A stretch of DNA of 64,000 nt from contig JBBTCW010000020.1 in NCBI GenBank assembly GCA_038043025.1, positions 5,537-69,536 of the forward strand, read 5' to 3'. Below the pieces are notes generated by a model, which searched no databases, was not told where the DNA came from, and saw only the letters and a program-made list of their open reading frames with translations. Below are positions 28,121 to 35,769 of this stretch, piece after piece (position 1 is the stretch's first letter; every line of letters starts with the position of its first letter). The translations under genes and the position numbers were made by a program. This DNA is from O2-02-FULL-42-9 sp038043025 (GTDB lineage Bacteria > Pseudomonadota > Gammaproteobacteria > UBA12402).

Positions 28121-28346
28121 GGAAAATCAAGCGTATCGCATTGTTCCGTAGCGTGTAACACACGAGCAATAACCGCCCTTTATCAGAATGTGCAATCATG
28201 ATTTCTCGCTCTTCATCTTTACTATGCTCAGGATCATAAAACACGACTTGATGCATATCATAAAAGCAGGTCACCGCCTCCTCAAAGGCAATGCCATGTT
28301 TCATGACATTCATTGCCGCTTTGGTTTCATGCCATTCAAATTCCAT
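28008..28346 (-). CDS. brnT: BrnT-like toxin with repeat-derived C-terminus
   Basis: The N-terminal about 75 residues match BrnT RNase toxins: FEWHETKAAMNVMKHGI, a DP..S.DEERE stretch, and LLLVCYTLRNNAIRLI. BrnT proteins normally continue as ISAR-x-A-x3-E-R. Here that segment is absent; from about residue 77 the frame runs through a GC-rich dispersed repeat (28008-28120) that also occurs at 24172-24290, ending in a Pro/Arg/Ser-rich tail and stop. The toxin has therefore lost its conserved C-terminal motif and may be inactive. No clear ribosome-binding site is visible before the ATG at 28346. Confidence 0.7.
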   Translation of the reverse strand: MEFEWHETKAAMNVMKHGIAFEEAVTCFYDMHQVVFYDPEHSKDEEREIMIAHSDKGRLLLVCYTLRNNAIRLIFPYLATCREHLARGVSQGERAPAPLESPSARVSRAGDQ

Positions 28347-28479
28347 AATATATGTATATCATATGCATTTAATGCACGCAAGAATTATTGCGGGAAGTTT
28401 CAGTAGCACATGAGCATTTTGAAGAGATTTTTCACCAAAAAGCGCCAAAATATGGACGTTCCTTGATTGCGCTGAATAG

Positions 28480-29244
28480 TTACGCCCAATTCTTTCTAAT
28501 CAATAGATCGCGGTAATATACCAAGCGAACAGATATCACCCATGGCATCGCAAACACACTAAAAACCAGATATAACAAGGCATACGTATAATGCATGTAA
28601 TAACCATGGGGCAACAAATAGACTCTCAATGGAGCAAGCAAAATAGCAGGCAACAGCGATATTATAATCATAATGCCCGTACGCCAATAATTTTTATTGA
28701 CGAGCTTAACGCTGTTTCGAATCGATGCGAACACGCCATCTTGACGGATAATAATATTTTGTCCAATTTGAGAAAAACAAATTCCAACAGCGAAAGCTAA
28801 TACGAGCGTAGCTATACCCATCTCAACTTTCAATGGTGGATATAGCATTGTCAGCACAAACGAAACAAAAACTATTAATATCAGCCCTATAAGAAACACC
28901 AACCACCATACAAGATATGCTAACAACATTTTAAAGTATTTAAAAAAACTATATTTTAAAACATGCCCCAGAGATATTGACTCAGATACACTGGTTTCAT
29001 ACGCCTGATACAGAAGCACTATATTTTGATACAAACCCACCAACAAGAGTAACAAAGTGACCGCCCCCACTGCACCACTGCCTATTTCCCAATGGCGCAG
29101 AGCATACACCGAGAGCGGATGAAGAACCAACCCAAAAACAATAATAATCGGCATCAATTGCCAAAAAACCTGGCGATACAAACACCATGAATTGCGAATG
29201 ACCTCGATGATGGTCGATTTCCTATCGTTATATTGAAATGTCAT
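28480..29244 (-). CDS. Six-helix integral membrane protein of unknown function
   Basis: The family is not recognised with certainty. The protein (254 residues from ATG 29244) has about six hydrophobic segments (QLMPIIIVFGLVLHPLSV, AVTLLLLLVGLYQNIVLLY, LVWWLVFLIGLILIVFVSFV, IATLVLAFAVGICFSQIG, IMIIISLLPAILLAPL, ALLYLVFSVFAMPWVISV). Layout resembles YciC/DUF975-like inner-membrane proteins. A TTG 12 bp further upstream is in frame, but GGAGAG sits 5 bp before the ATG at 29244, which decides the start. It lies 47 bp after a lipoprotein gene on the same strand and may be cotranscribed with it. Confidence 0.75.
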   Translation of the reverse strand: MTFQYNDRKSTIIEVIRNSWCLYRQVFWQLMPIIIVFGLVLHPLSVYALRHWEIGSGAVGAVTLLLLLVGLYQNIVLLYQAYETSVSESISLGHVLKYSFFKYFKMLLAYLVWWLVFLIGLILIVFVSFVLTMLYPPLKVEMGIATLVLAFAVGICFSQIGQNIIIRQDGVFASIRNSVKLVNKNYWRTGIMIIISLLPAILLAPLRVYLLPHGYYMHYTYALLYLVFSVFAMPWVISVRLVYYRDLLIRKNWA

Positions 29245-29291
29245 AAATCTCTCCAATAATTAAAGCTGAGCCATCCAACCCGCTCGTCAAA

Positions 29292-29699
29292 CTATTTCCC
29301 CTTCTTCCCCGTGGCATTGCATTTCATCGGCACCACCAAGGTTTGCGAGTAATCATATGCCGCACCATCGGCCGTATCAACCCCTGCACCAACAATCCCA
29401 CCAAATACAACATTTCCAAAGGCCATGCCTTTTGTGGTGGACTTAAAAGTTTTTGTGACGGGCTTACAACCTGTTTTGTGACAACTCACATGCAAATCAC
29501 CATAAGCGCGATGCACCGTAACAGAGCCTGGCGTACTCTTAACATGCCATGTGCCTTTGCTATTGGTTAACAAACATTGCGCATTTTCAACCGGAGGCGT
29601 CGTCACAGAAATTGATTCGTTCGTACCATTAACAATGGAGGCACAACCGCTTAAAAGGCCGACTGAAATCACTAATAGAGAAAGACTGATCTTGTTCAT
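29292..29699 (-). CDS. Small lipoprotein of unknown function
   Basis: The 135-residue protein has a lipoprotein signal peptide with lipobox LLSGC. The mature part carries four further cysteines (QCLL, VSCHKTGC, MKCN) and a glycine-rich hydrophobic segment GNVVFGGIVGAGVD. The family is not recognised beyond similarity to hypothetical proteobacterial envelope lipoproteins. An in-frame GTG lies 6 bp upstream, but AAGGA at suitable distance favours ATG 29699. It is probably exported and anchored in the outer membrane. Confidence 0.75.
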   Translation of the reverse strand: MNKISLSLLVISVGLLSGCASIVNGTNESISVTTPPVENAQCLLTNSKGTWHVKSTPGSVTVHRAYGDLHVSCHKTGCKPVTKTFKSTTKGMAFGNVVFGGIVGAGVDTADGAAYDYSQTLVVPMKCNATGKKGK

Positions 29700-29752
29700 T
29701 ATCACTGTTCCTTTTATAGAAGATTTTTAAAACAAAAAAATATATTACTCTA

Positions 29753-30247
29753 TTACTCTTCGCCTTTTTCCATTTCATCCGTCGTCACATCGTCTGCTGT
29801 TTCCTCGGATTTGACGTTCAGCTTAATTTTAACTTTTACATCGCTGTGGAAAATTAACACTATATTGTATTCGCCCGTAGAACGAATTGGACCATCGGGC
29901 AAAGTGACTTCGGATTTTTCAACCGTTAAGCCTTTCGCCGTAATCGCATCGACAATTTCGCGCACGCCGATGGAGCCAAATAATTTACCTGCCTCTTGTG
30001 CTTTGCATGTTAACGTAATCTCTAAATTTTTGAAGGGTTCAGCACGCTTTTGTGCAGCGGCTAAATGCTCCGCAGCAATTTTTTCGAGTTCTGCGCGACG
30101 CGCTTCAAATTTTTTGATATTTTCTTCATTGGCCGGCACCGCTTTGCCATAAGGAATTAAATGGTTACGCGCATAACCCGGTTTAACTTTTACAGTATCG
30201 CCTAACTTACCTAAATTATGAACCGCTTCTAATAAAATAACTTCCAT
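29753..30247 (-). CDS. rplI: 50S ribosomal protein L9
   Basis: L9 binds 23S rRNA domain V near the L1 stalk. The 164-residue protein has the conserved N-terminal domain (MEVILLEAVHNLGKLGD, VKPGYARNHLIPYGKA), a long connecting helix and the C-terminal domain with KLFGSIG. It is about 15 residues longer than E. coli L9 (149) because of an acidic tail. It is the last gene of the rpsF-rpsR-DUF2232-rplI operon, directly following the membrane protein gene, with AGAGG 5 bp before ATG. Confidence 0.97.
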   Translation of the reverse strand: MEVILLEAVHNLGKLGDTVKVKPGYARNHLIPYGKAVPANEENIKKFEARRAELEKIAAEHLAAAQKRAEPFKNLEITLTCKAQEAGKLFGSIGVREIVDAITAKGLTVEKSEVTLPDGPIRSTGEYNIVLIFHSDVKVKIKLNVKSEETADDVTTDEMEKGEE

Positions 30248-30248
30248 A

Positions 30249-31157
30249 CTATCCTCTCTTTAACTTTAAATTAAATCGTTCTCTAAAATCAATGGCCACA
30301 TCTAACACGGCAATGATAACCAGCAACCCAATGGCCATTGGAAATACGCCCATCAAAACCGCCAACAACGAAAACAGTATCGCAATTTTCAATGTCGATA
30401 AGCGCCGCGCCAATAATGTCGCATGAATAACGCTAATCCCAACCAATAAAAATGGCAACAACAATATCGGCAACACATCGCGCGCAAAACTCACATTAAA
30501 CCACGCAAGCAACACACCAACAATTAATATTACAACAGACACAGCTCTCACCCGAAAATTTAACCACTCTGCTAGCCATGCCTGCGGCAATTGCACGATT
30601 GATTGCAAAAATCGACCCACCATCAATTCACTGATGGCTGCAAGTACTACAATCGCCGCCTGTACGCCCGTTGCGAATTGCGCAAACACTGGCAATATTT
30701 TATTAATGCGATCCATCTTAAAGGACAACGGCGTAAATTCCATAATACGCTGGATAGATTGAGTGATTTCTCCAACCCACCACTTAGTGATGTCGGGATA
30801 ATATAAATGAATACCAATCACCCCTACAATACCGATAAACGTGCCAATCTCCAATACCACTATCCAGCTCGCATACCGTTTCAACAACAAGGTCAAACAC
30901 CAGACAAACAGTAGCCCGAACACAACCGAATTAAAAAATGGCATCCATATATGCATGGCGCCCAATACGATATAAGGCAATGCCGCCCACAACACCACCA
31001 GAAAGCCTTCGTATGCGCCTTTTGATAAAGTAATCAAAGCCACAATGGCAGCACTCATCCATCCCAATAGCGGAATAAACAAGAAAAGCAGCGCCATCCC
31101 AATCGCTTGCACTCGTCCACGAAGGACAAATTGAGCAAAGTTACGTGCCAATGACAT
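30249..31157 (-). CDS. DUF2232-type membrane protein of the rpsF-rplI operon
   Basis: The protein has about eight hydrophobic segments over 302 residues, and its position between rpsR and rplI is that of the DUF2232 membrane protein found in many gammaproteobacteria. Function is unknown. The frame could begin at 31217, inside rpsR, but ATG 31157 lies one base after the rpsR stop and begins MSLARNFAQF. Translational coupling makes that start the likely one. The stop lies 1 bp before the rplI start. Confidence 0.82.
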   Translation of the reverse strand: MSLARNFAQFVLRGRVQAIGMALLFLFIPLLGWMSAAIVALITLSKGAYEGFLVVLWAALPYIVLGAMHIWMPFFNSVVFGLLFVWCLTLLLKRYASWIVVLEIGTFIGIVGVIGIHLYYPDITKWWVGEITQSIQRIMEFTPLSFKMDRINKILPVFAQFATGVQAAIVVLAAISELMVGRFLQSIVQLPQAWLAEWLNFRVRAVSVVILIVGVLLAWFNVSFARDVLPILLLPFLLVGISVIHATLLARRLSTLKIAILFSLLAVLMGVFPMAIGLLVIIAVLDVAIDFRERFNLKLKRG

Positions 31158-31158
31158 A

Positions 31159-31383
31159 TTATTTATGGCTATCGCAATAAGGTAATAACGATAACAATCG
31201 CGACACCTTAATTGCATTTGTTAACAAACGTTGATGCTTGGCGCATGTTCCTGTAATACGACTCGGCACAATCTTGCTCGTTTCTGAAATAAAACGCCCC
31301 AACAATTCTACGTCTTTAAAATCTATGTCTGTCATCTCATTAACACAAAAGTAACAAACTTTTTTACGTCTAAAGTAAGCCAT
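31159..31383 (-). CDS. rpsR: 30S ribosomal protein S18
   Basis: S18 sits on the platform of the 30S subunit, paired with S6. The 74 residues contain the family pattern RRKKVCYFC, FKDVELLGRFISETSKIVPSRITGTCAKHQR split over the core, and the C-terminal AIKVSRLLSLLPY. Length is normal. GAGGAG precedes the ATG. It lies 5 bp downstream of rpsF and directly upstream of the membrane protein gene. Confidence 0.97.
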   Translation of the reverse strand: MAYFRRKKVCYFCVNEMTDIDFKDVELLGRFISETSKIVPSRITGTCAKHQRLLTNAIKVSRLLSLLPYCDSHK

Positions 31384-31388
31384 TATTT

Positions 31389-31784
31389 TTACTCCTCATT
31401 ATCCATTTCAGTCGTTTTGACGTCTACCCGGCGTTTTTCGAATCGAACCGGCTCTTGATGCTTATTGGCTTCTTTTGCCAATGGCGATACGGCAGTAATA
31501 GCATAGTCACGTCGAATGACAAGCGACCGCAATACCGCATCGTTAAAACGAAACAAATGATTTAACTCATCCAAGGTTTCTTGATCACATTCGATGTTCA
31601 TCAACAAGTAATGTGCTTTATGCACTTTTTCAATTTGGTAAGCGAGTTGACGTCGACCCCAATTTTCTAAGCGGTGCACGATTGCTTTATGAGTGCTCAT
31701 GACCTGACGATAACGATCCAACATGGCTGGAACTTGTTCGCTTTGATCGGGATGGATCAAAAGAACGACTTCATAATGTCGCAT
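31389..31784 (-). CDS. rpsF: 30S ribosomal protein S6
   Basis: S6 is a platform protein binding 16S rRNA with S18. The true start is ATG 31784 (MRHYEVVLLIHPDQSEQVP), preceded by AAGAGGAGAATCAT; the open frame extends 48 bp further upstream without homology. The 131-residue length fits the family. Signature stretches are ENWGRRQLAYQIEKVHKAHY and NDAVLRSLVIR. The C-terminus is charged and variable as usual. First gene of the operon, driven by a promoter that shares its -35 with tRNA-Met. Confidence 0.96.
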   Translation of the reverse strand: MRHYEVVLLIHPDQSEQVPAMLDRYRQVMSTHKAIVHRLENWGRRQLAYQIEKVHKAHYLLMNIECDQETLDELNHLFRFNDAVLRSLVIRRDYAITAVSPLAKEANKHQEPVRFEKRRVDVKTTEMDNEE

Positions 31785-31870
31785 ATGATTCTCCTCTTGG
31801 TTTATCAGCCGCCAAAATATTTGATGCGGCAAGGAAATAATTATTTAAAAAGAACAACTTAACAGGAGGC

Positions 31871-31899
31871 ATTGTATTTAAATTTATTCAACTTGACAA
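31871..31899 (-). promoter_or_regulatory. rpsF operon promoter sharing its -35 with tRNA-Met
   Basis: On the minus strand TTGTCA (31899-31894), 17-bp spacer, TACAAT (31876-31871). The -35 is embedded in the same 7 bp (31893-31899) as the plus-strand -35 TTGACA of the tRNA promoter. Confidence 0.65.
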
Positions 31900-31921
31900 G
31901 TCTTTTATCAACAGACAAAAT
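31893..31921 (+). promoter_or_regulatory. tRNA-Met promoter
   Basis: TTGACA (31893-31898), 17 bp, CAAAAT (31916-31921). The -35 overlaps the oppositely directed rpsF -35. Confidence 0.55.
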
Positions 31922-31990
31922 AGTGCTCTTTAATCAAACGGTTAAGCCCAGAGAACGCTTCGCTTACCTCAGGGCTGAGGATTTGATTAT

Positions 31991-32067
31991 GGCTACGTAG
32001 CTCAGTTGGTTAGAGCGCGGCACTCATAATGCTGAGGTCGGTGGTTCGAGTCCACCCGTAGCCACCA
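31991..32067 (+). tRNA. tRNA-Met (CAT), elongator
   Basis: 77 nt with encoded CCA. The acceptor stem GGCTACG pairs with CGTAGCC, the D loop is AGCTCAGTTGGTTAGAGC, the anticodon loop CTCATAA carries anticodon CAT, and the T loop is GGTTCGAGTCC. The body closely follows elongator tRNA-Met; the initiator features are absent. Confidence 0.95.
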
Positions 32068-32212
32068 TATTTTTCAAGCAGTTATTGTTATCTCCTCCGA
32101 AAGCATTCCACTTTTGGGTGACGGTTGATTTGTCATTGAATGGGCAAATAAAGGCAAGTAATCATAGCTCATGAGACTTTTGCTTTTCTACACACGAAAC
32201 AACTGGCTTACT

Positions 32213-33337
32213 TCATTTTTCGGCTGATGATCCGCTGCTAGGATTTCGACCTATCGCAATAACCCAGCCATTAGCAAGCGTTTTAAAATAATCATAGCTC
32301 ATATAAAAATCGCCATGGTTTCCCATTTTGTCGCCTCCGGAATTACGTATCTTGAGCAGACCGCATTCTTGTTTAGCTTGACCTTCGTCTACGTAGGATA
32401 CGCAAGCGGTATCATCATAACCTGTAATTACCATGTCATGCTGAAATACGCTTAAATATGTCTGAAGATCTGTTTTTATTTGGTTTGTTAAAACCCACGT
32501 ATCCCAATGCGCAAGGTAAGATCCGAGAGCGCCCATGCTATGACCCTTGTCGGATAAGAAGGGATCAAAAAACATAGTAAAGACTAAGCGATTTCCTTTT
32601 GTTAGCGATTCTTTGACCTGTTGTAAGGTTTGGCCCGCTTGTTGTGGAGCGTAATGCGTTGCTATCACCCGCCAATTGTTACTTTTTAAGAGCTTTTTTC
32701 CGTATTGTTGATATACCGAAAGCGACATACTTGTCCCGTTTCCACCATCACTATTTCGTTGTTTTTTTTCTTGATCTTTATATTTTTCAAATGTATCAGG
32801 ATCACTGAGATTCAGTGATGGTACCTTACTAAAATCACTACCATCGCTAAATGGATATTTTGTCAGTCCGCCACAGGCCGGTTTTCCATCAACCTTAATC
32901 GTTTCCTGATCTTTCTGCGTCCAATATCCAAAATATTCAAATGCAGATACCACTCGAAATGAATCATTACCATCCCACCAAGATAGATTATTTAATTGTA
33001 AAAAACAGGTTGGACTGATCATCTGGCCGTCTTTTAGGGAATATAAAGCATCAAGCGCAGCAGTAACTGCCATAGTTGTGCATGTAGACCATTCCCATCC
33101 TTGATTAAAAACAGGAACCCCGTTCATTCCTAATTGAACACTGGGTGGTAAAGCATTATTGTTATCTGATAAAGAAGTTTGATTCGGACTAGAAGGGTTG
33201 CTAAGTGCATAACCTACTCTTTGAACTAATTCGTTTCGAGTGTCCGCCGACAAGCTAACCATTTTTCCATAACTGGTTTGTCCCAGCAAAAAACAAAACA
33301 AAAACAGGCTCATCATTTTTGAGATCGGTTTATTCAT
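32213..33337 (-). CDS. Secreted papain-like (C1-type) cysteine peptidase
   Basis: The 374-residue protein begins with a signal peptide (about 1-24, LFLFCFLLGQTSYG). The mature part has the papain-fold order: VPVFNQGWEWSTCTTMA with oxyanion Gln79 and nucleophile Cys86, H300 in QHDMVITGYDD, and N332 in LLKIRNSGGD, which replaces the usual NSWG. Four to six further cysteines could form disulfides. It would cleave proteins in the periplasm or outside the cell. GAGG lies 7 bp before the ATG. It is a single gene, with an extended -10 promoter overlapped by an inverted repeat. No neighbour explains its role. Confidence 0.8.
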   Translation of the reverse strand: MNKPISKMMSLFLFCFLLGQTSYGKMVSLSADTRNELVQRVGYALSNPSSPNQTSLSDNNNALPPSVQLGMNGVPVFNQGWEWSTCTTMAVTAALDALYSLKDGQMISPTCFLQLNNLSWWDGNDSFRVVSAFEYFGYWTQKDQETIKVDGKPACGGLTKYPFSDGSDFSKVPSLNLSDPDTFEKYKDQEKKQRNSDGGNGTSMSLSVYQQYGKKLLKSNNWRVIATHYAPQQAGQTLQQVKESLTKGNRLVFTMFFDPFLSDKGHSMGALGSYLAHWDTWVLTNQIKTDLQTYLSVFQHDMVITGYDDTACVSYVDEGQAKQECGLLKIRNSGGDKMGNHGDFYMSYDYFKTLANGWVIAIGRNPSSGSSAEK

Positions 33338-33639
33338 AAGTTTTCCTCGGGCTTTGAAGTTTAATTCTTATATGCGCTTTTTCTATTTTGGCTTATCTCC
33401 ACCACCGATAAGCCGAATTATAGCATTAATTTCATTAATTTCATTGTGTTATTGATATACCTTTATTTGCCCTGAAATCAAAGTAGCTTTTGCCTCAAAA
33501 AAAATAACCCCGTACTCTTGGTATCCCTGCGAAAATTCCAATCCAAATCCCCTGAAACCCACGCTGCGCGAGGGCTTCAGGATCGGGCTTCGTCCCGTCC
33601 CTATGGACAATCGCTTGCGCGATTATCCGTAGAGACGGG
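33338..33639. other. Non-coding region upstream of the papain-like gene
   Basis: This holds the minus-strand promoter described at 33390-33422, then AT-rich sequence, and an imperfect 21-bp stem hairpin at 33594-33638 (arms CCCGTCCCTATGGACAATCGC-like, 3 mismatches, TTG loop). No intact gene is present. Confidence 0.6.
33390..33422 (-). promoter_or_regulatory. Extended -10 promoter with operator-like inverted repeat
   Basis: On the minus strand TGCTATAAT (33425-33417) forms an extended -10. Directly downstream, at the expected transcription start, GGCTTATC and GATAAGCC form an 8-bp inverted repeat with a 9-bp spacer (33407-33414 and 33390-33397). It could be a repressor site or a hairpin at the mRNA 5' end. 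Confidence 0.5.
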
Positions 33640-33843
33640 GTGAAATTAGAAAATATTTATCATCAAAAAAGTGTTATCTTCATAACAACTCATTCCAGCG
33701 CGGGCGTAGAAGTTGATTTTATTATGGAGAAAAAGCCCAATATTTATCCGTTTGAAGTCACTTATTCTGTGACAGACCCTAAATCACACCTTATCCATAA
33801 CCGCTTAAACGTAAACCAAGCGAACACGGTAATCATCGGTTGA
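33640..33843 (+). pseudogene. Fragment of a DUF4143-type ATPase (C-terminus only)
   Basis: The 67-codon frame has no ATG (it opens with GTG right after the hairpin). It contains GVEVDFIMEKKPNIYPFEVTYS, which matches the C-terminal nuclease-like EVDF...EVK pattern of DUF4143 ATPases. An intact family member lies at 50096-51217 (GKEVDFAIVYN...IEVKYAD). The ATPase domain is absent, so this is a decayed remnant. Confidence 0.6.
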
Positions 33844-33862
33844 AGTCATTAATATGTTACAG

Positions 33863-33894
33863 TTTTTACCGTATACTGATTTAATCGGTAAATA
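33863..33894 (+). promoter_or_regulatory. Candidate BirA-type operator over the bioY promoter
   Basis: TTTTTACC (33863-33870) and GGTAAATA (33887-33894) form an inverted repeat with a 16-bp spacer, the spacing of the E. coli bio operator half-sites (TTGTAAACC / GGTTTACAA). A -10 TATACT (33872-33877) lies inside the spacer. Half-sites deviate from the consensus at two or three bases. Confidence 0.5.
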
Positions 33895-33907
33895 AAAGGA
33901 GAAGTAT

Positions 33908-34474
33908 ATGCGCGCTACCTCGACAATATCTAGCACAACCTATGATGGATCACATTCTTTGATATATCATGCATGCCTTGTCCTCGCTGGCACAGCACTC
34001 ATTGCGCTGAGCGCACAAGTCAAGTTACCGTTACTACCCGTGCCTATCACATTACAAACAACAGCCATATTGTTTTTAAGCATTATTTTTGGCCCCGCAT
34101 TAGGCGCTACCGCTGTCGCTGGTTATTTGTTGGAAGGCGCCTTAGGTTTGCCGGTCTTTGCTGGCTTTTCCGCGGGCGTCCCAATCTTGTTAGGACAAAC
34201 AGGCGGTTATTTAATCGGTTTTTTGCCTGCCGCGATCGTATCTGGCTATTTGGCACAAAAAGGATGGAACAAAGGCATAAAAGTATTTTGTAATGTTTTG
34301 ATCGGCACGATCATTCTGTTTACGCCCGGCGTCATAATGTTATCACATTTTGTTGGATGGCATCGCGCGTATCAATTTGGCGTACAAATTTTTTATGTTA
34401 CAGAATCGGCAAAAATAATATTTCTCGCAGGTTTTTTAAATCAATTTAATGACTATTTTTCATTTCTAAAATGA
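33908..34474 (+). CDS. bioY: Biotin transporter BioY (S component)
   Basis: BioY is the biotin-binding membrane subunit of an energy-coupling-factor transporter; some work alone. The 188-residue protein shows about six membrane segments and the family stretches VKLPLLPVPITLQTTAI, GPALGATAVAGYLLEGALGLPVFAG and GGYLIGFLPAA. AAAAGGAG precedes ATG. A candidate BirA-type operator covers the promoter, which fits biotin control. No bioMN (EcfA/T) genes are in the window. Its stop overlaps the DUF1284 gene start by 4 bp. Confidence 0.94.
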   Translation: MRATSTISSTTYDGSHSLIYHACLVLAGTALIALSAQVKLPLLPVPITLQTTAILFLSIIFGPALGATAVAGYLLEGALGLPVFAGFSAGVPILLGQTGGYLIGFLPAAIVSGYLAQKGWNKGIKVFCNVLIGTIILFTPGVIMLSHFVGWHRAYQFGVQIFYVTESAKIIFLAGFLNQFNDYFSFLK

Positions 34475-34884
34475 ATATATTAAAATTTCGCCCACATCAT
34501 CTTCTCTGCTCGCTTTGTTTTGTCGGCAAAGGTTATTCCCCCGCATTTATAAAAAATCTAAAAATCATTACGGATGCTCTAAAAGCGGACGAACGTCAAC
34601 AAATCAAGATCATTATCACGCTCGAGACAGATTCAATTTGCAAACCCTGCCCGCACTTGCATCATAATAAATGCGCTTGCGAACAAAAAGTGAAGCAAAT
34701 GGACGAACAATTCTGCCAAGCCTTGGATCTTCAGGAGGGAAATATATTTACATGGAAAACGCTGCAAGAGCATGTCAAAAACAACTTAACCATGGAAAAA
34801 TTTCACCGCATCTGCGCCCCTTGCTCATGGAAAAAAATGGGGGTATGCGAAAAAATATTAAAGACATTATGCATTCAACAATAA
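34471..34884 (+). CDS. DUF1284 domain protein, cysteine-rich
   Basis: The 137-residue cytoplasmic protein has the DUF1284 signature FRPHHLLCSLCFVGKGYS at the N-terminus, then DSICKPCPHL and C-terminal CAPCSWKKMGVCEKI. In total about ten cysteines are arranged in CxxC pairs, which suggests metal or Fe-S binding. Function is unknown. ATG overlaps the bioY stop (ATGA), so it is translationally coupled to the biotin transporter. This may hint at a link to biotin or to Fe-S dependent biotin synthesis, but that is inference. Its 3' end overlaps the convergent coaX by 18 bp. Confidence 0.85.
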   Translation: MNILKFRPHHLLCSLCFVGKGYSPAFIKNLKIITDALKADERQQIKIIITLETDSICKPCPHLHHNKCACEQKVKQMDEQFCQALDLQEGNIFTWKTLQEHVKNNLTMEKFHRICAPCSWKKMGVCEKILKTLCIQQ

Positions 34885-35643
34885 CGCCAAATACAAACCC
34901 TCTAATACCAAATCCGGTTCGATCACCGTAAAAATCTTTTCGTCCACAAACAAATGTGCAAAACCACCGGTACCAATAATGACGGGATCTTGATCGCAAC
35001 ATATCTCTTGTTTAATTCTGCTGACGATCTCATGAATCGCACCCAAATGCCCATAATATAATCCTGACTGAATACATTCAGATGTATCACGACCCACAAT
35101 ATCATGGGGTTTTTTAATCTCCACCTGAAATAATTTTGCCGTATTATTGCGTAAGGATTCCATCGCGACACGCAATCCTGGCAAAAATACAGCGCCTAAA
35201 AATTCTTTTTTGGCGTTCATCACCGCAAATGTCGTCACGGTTCCAAAATCGACAACGACAATGGGTTTGTTAGGAAATCGATAGGTCGCCGCAATAACGC
35301 CTGAAATTAAATCAGCCCCCACTTCTGCGGGTGCTGCCGTTTTTATTTTAATGCCCGTCTTAACACCAACCTGTAAACCAAACGGCTCTATATCAAAATA
35401 TTTTTTACACGCTGCAATCAATGAATAATCGAGTTGTGGCACCACTGAACAAATGGCAATTTTTTTTATCTCTTGAATAGTAATATTGTTTTCGCGCAAT
35501 ACACTTTTTAAAAACAACCCCAACTCGTCTGATGTCGTGGTATTTCGGGTATCATATCGAAAACGAAAAATAATTTTGTCGTTTTCAAAAATACCTCCGA
35601 AAATATTTGAATTACCGACATCTAAACATAATATATAACTCAT
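34867..35643 (-). CDS. coaX: Type III pantothenate kinase
   Basis: CoaX phosphorylates pantothenate in the first step of coenzyme A synthesis, and is an ASKHA-fold enzyme unrelated to CoaA. The 258-residue protein has the phosphate-binding CLDVGNSN at 5-12, EVGADLISGVIAA, and VVVDFGTVTTFAVM with FLPGLRVAMESL. Length matches the family. In many bacteria coaX follows birA; no birA is next to it here. ATG 35643 has AAGG at about 10 bp. It runs convergent to and slightly overlaps the DUF1284 gene. Confidence 0.95.
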   Translation of the reverse strand: MSYILCLDVGNSNIFGGIFENDKIIFRFRYDTRNTTTSDELGLFLKSVLRENNITIQEIKKIAICSVVPQLDYSLIAACKKYFDIEPFGLQVGVKTGIKIKTAAPAEVGADLISGVIAATYRFPNKPIVVVDFGTVTTFAVMNAKKEFLGAVFLPGLRVAMESLRNNTAKLFQVEIKKPHDIVGRDTSECIQSGLYYGHLGAIHEIVSRIKQEICCDQDPVIIGTGGFAHLFVDEKIFTVIEPDLVLEGLYLALLLNA

Positions 35644-35769
35644 CGTGATTGCGCCTTATTTTAATTAAATGACATCGACAGCAATTTTATCGAATAAATG
35701 CAAAAAATACTAGGCAAAATCACCTCCTGCTCATATAATGGCGACAGATAAACAACAGGAGCTACGATA

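Noticed and set aside
28370..28515. Plus-strand 46-codon open stretch (contains VAHEHFEEIF) upstream of the BrnT-like gene
   Set aside because: It has no ATG and overlaps the membrane protein gene; it may be a gene relic, but I could not identify the family.
33421..33445. TTAAT repeats upstream of the papain-like gene as a PmrA box
   Set aside because: The TTAAT repeats are 9 bp apart rather than 11 and the sequence is simply AT-rich.
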